DNA from: Bacillota bacterium
GTDB lineage: Bacteria; Bacillota; Clostridia; Acetivibrionales; JAKOSZ01
Assembly (NCBI GenBank): GCA_029776555.1
Contig: JAKOSZ010000290.1
Coordinates: 1 to 5,137, forward strand
Reading direction: 5' to 3'
Length of the DNA: 5,137 nt
Under the pieces are notes generated by a model, which had not been told where the DNA came from, did no database searches, and saw only the letters and a list, made by a program, of their open reading frames with translations. Both the position numbers and the translations under genes were made by a program. Below, piece after piece: positions 3,756 to 5,137 of the stretch (positions within the stretch are counted from its first letter, which is position 1; each line of letters starts with the position of its first letter).

Positions 3756-5137
3756 TCCTGAAAAATGAAATTGCAGGTTTTTTCTCTTTAAGAGAAGAGT
3801 ATTCAGTTCCTTTGTTAATTTCTCCACATCTCCTTCTTTCAGATTTGAGCTGTCTTTCAGTAAATCCAGCAGCTCTCTTCTCCTGCTCTCAAGCTTGAGA
3901 AGCTCTATATTCTTCAACCTGTCCAGGATAGCCTTCCTGTTGTCGTCACAGGGACACTCCTTATTTATTATTGCCGCCAGTTCTCCGGCCATTTCCTCGC
4001 TGGCCAAGTCCATCACGCCGGCCGGGTCAATGCCTCTGCCGCTTTCAATCCTCTCTATTACCGCGGCCAGAATTTTCCGGTTTTCATCATCAATAAAGCT
4101 GCCCGGGTCAATGTGCCCCTTCAATTCCTGGTAGACGTCGTTGTCCATGCAAAGTATGGCTATTATAAAACGCTCGTCGTGGACAATACGTTTGTTCTCT
4201 TCCCCTTTTTCTTCTTTGATGCTCCCGGCTTTGCGCCTTTCCAAATTGCTTTTGGCCACTTTTCTTAGTCTTGCCGGGCTTCTCTCAGGGCCTGTCCTCT
4301 TGTAAACCTCTTCAAAAATAGCCTCTTCGGAAATGCCGTAGTCCCTGGCAAACTTCTTAACGTATACTTCCAGCTCCAACCGGTTTTTCAACTTGGCCAG
4401 CAACTCCGCCACGCCGTTCAGGAACCTGACTTTCCCTTCCGGAGTACCGGTGTCGCTTCCTTCCCTTAAGAGCTTTATCTTGTACTCCAGTAAAACGTCG
4501 GCCTTTTTAACCAACTCTCTGAAACTTTCAGGCCCGCTGGTGCGGATATAGTCGTCCGGATCCTTGCCCTTCGGGATTTGAAGCACTCTGACGGAGCATC
4601 CCATCTCGCTTAGAAGGTCAAGACCTCTGATGGTGGCAGCCTGTCCGGCCGCGTCGGCGTCATAAGCTATTACAACTTCCTGGGCGTACTGCTTTAAAAG
4701 TTTCCCCTGGGCCTCCGTAAGCGCCGTACCCAGGGAAGCTACCGTATTTATTATTCCACTCTGGTGAAGCGATATAACATCCATGTATCCTTCAACCACT
4801 ATCAGCGCCTTTGCTCCCGAGTTCCTGGCCACGTTAAGCCCATAGAGGTTTTTTCCCTTTGTGTAGACAGGGTTTTCCGGGGAGTTTACATACTTAGGGT
4901 TTGAACCGTCAATGGATCTTCCGCCAAACCCTATAACTTTCCCCATGGCATTGAAAATTGGAAAGACCACGCGGCCGCTGAACCTGTCAAAGTATTCCCC
5001 TCTTCTTAAGCCGGGCAGCAGGCCGCTTTCCTGTATCAGCGAATCCTTAAAACCCAGCTCTTTCAAATGCCTGTAAAGCAAACCCTGTTCCCTGGGAGAG
5101 TAACCCAGCCCGAATCTCCTTATGGTCTTCTCAAGAA
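3729..5137 (-). CDS. dnaG: DNA primase DnaG, C-terminal three-quarters (5' end beyond right edge)
   Basis: DnaG synthesises the short RNA primers for replication and works with the DnaB-type helicase at the fork. The frame is open to the right edge, so the gene is partial at its start; 468 residues are visible (the first full codon is Leu at 5135-5133), starting LEKTIRRFGLGYSP. Missing are roughly the first 130-150 residues with the CHC2-type zinc finger. In visible numbering: the end of the N-terminal catalytic subdomain GRVVFPIFNAMGKVIGFGGR (54-73); the TOPRIM fold with the catalytic Glu in VVEGYMD (E115), the metal-binding YDADAAG (D159, D161) and KDPDDYI (191-197); a charged linker at about 280-320; and the C-terminal helicase-binding domain (about 320-454) starting ERFIIAILCMD. 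A TTG at 5081-5079 is not the start, as upstream codons continue conserved primase sequence. It is followed directly by sigA, the conserved primase-sigma pair. Confidence 0.96.
   Translation of the reverse strand, partial: LEKTIRRFGLGYSPREQGLLYRHLKELGFKDSLIQESGLLPGLRRGEYFDRFSGRVVFPIFNAMGKVIGFGGRSIDGSNPKYVNSPENPVYTKGKNLYGLNVARNSGAKALIVVEGYMDVISLHQSGIINTVASLGTALTEAQGKLLKQYAQEVVIAYDADAAGQAATIRGLDLLSEMGCSVRVLQIPKGKDPDDYIRTSGPESFRELVKKADVLLEYKIKLLREGSDTGTPEGKVRFLNGVAELLAKLKNRLELEVYVKKFARDYGISEEAIFEEVYKRTGPERSPARLRKVAKSNLERRKAGSIKEEKGEENKRIVHDERFIIAILCMDNDVYQELKGHIDPGSFIDDENRKILAAVIERIESGRGIDPAGVMDLASEEMAGELAAIINKECPCDDNRKAILDRLKNIELLKLESRRRELLDLLKDSSNLKEGDVEKLTKELNTLLLKRKNLQFHFSGKEGGTYEE

Noticed and set aside
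3782..3796. Perfect 15-base palindrome TTCTCTTTAAGAGAA near the end of dnaG
   Set aside because: It encodes ordinary Leu-Leu-Lys-Arg codons, has a central single base and so cannot fold as a tight hairpin, and no promoter could be matched to it.

Overview
The window is an ordinary housekeeping neighbourhood of a Gram-positive, Clostridia-type bacterium, with one unrecognised small gene in it. Almost everything reads on the minus strand, from right to left: dnaG (primase, 5' part outside the window), rpoD/sigA (primary sigma factor), a 590-base interval, trmK (tRNA m1A22 methyltransferase), a Nif3-family gene with a PII-like insert, and the 5' part of the RNase P RNA gene rnpB, cut by the left edge. 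The Firmicute assignment rests on the dnaG-sigA macromolecular-synthesis pair, a short SigA of 358 residues without the long insert of proteobacterial RpoD, the trmK-nif3 pair that follows sigA in Bacillus-like genomes, and strong AAGGAG ribosome binding sites. The RNase P RNA, however, has the ancestral A-type layout and not the Bacillus B-type. Base composition near one-half G+C and the protein style suggest an anaerobic Peptococcaceae/Desulfotomaculum-like lineage; that last step is inference.

Region by region: 1-206 is rnpB (partial), with its own sigma-A promoter at 214-242. 257-1372 is nif3 and 1376-2074 is trmK. They share one reading frame and are separated only by the stop codon and one further codon, with the nif3 Shine-Dalgarno laid over the stop. 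2075-2224 is an AT-rich divergent promoter region. 2225-2413 is a 62-codon gene on the plus strand, the only plus-strand gene I support; I do not recognise it. 2414-2662 holds no gene I can support but contains stem-loops, including the 3'-end signals for both strands. 2663-3739 is sigA, overlapping the end of dnaG (3729-5137) by 11 bases.

Functionally the genes belong to growth machinery: replication priming (DnaG), transcription initiation (SigA), and tRNA modification and processing (TrmK, RNase P). Nif3 is widely conserved but its true reaction is unsettled. The least ordinary part is 2075-2662: a small plus-strand gene faces the end of sigA, and each strand has a plausible intrinsic terminator placed inside the other's transcript, so the two mRNAs would share about 250 bases of complementary 3' sequence. 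I see no mobile element, CRISPR array, tRNA or phage signature, and no convincing new multi-gene system.
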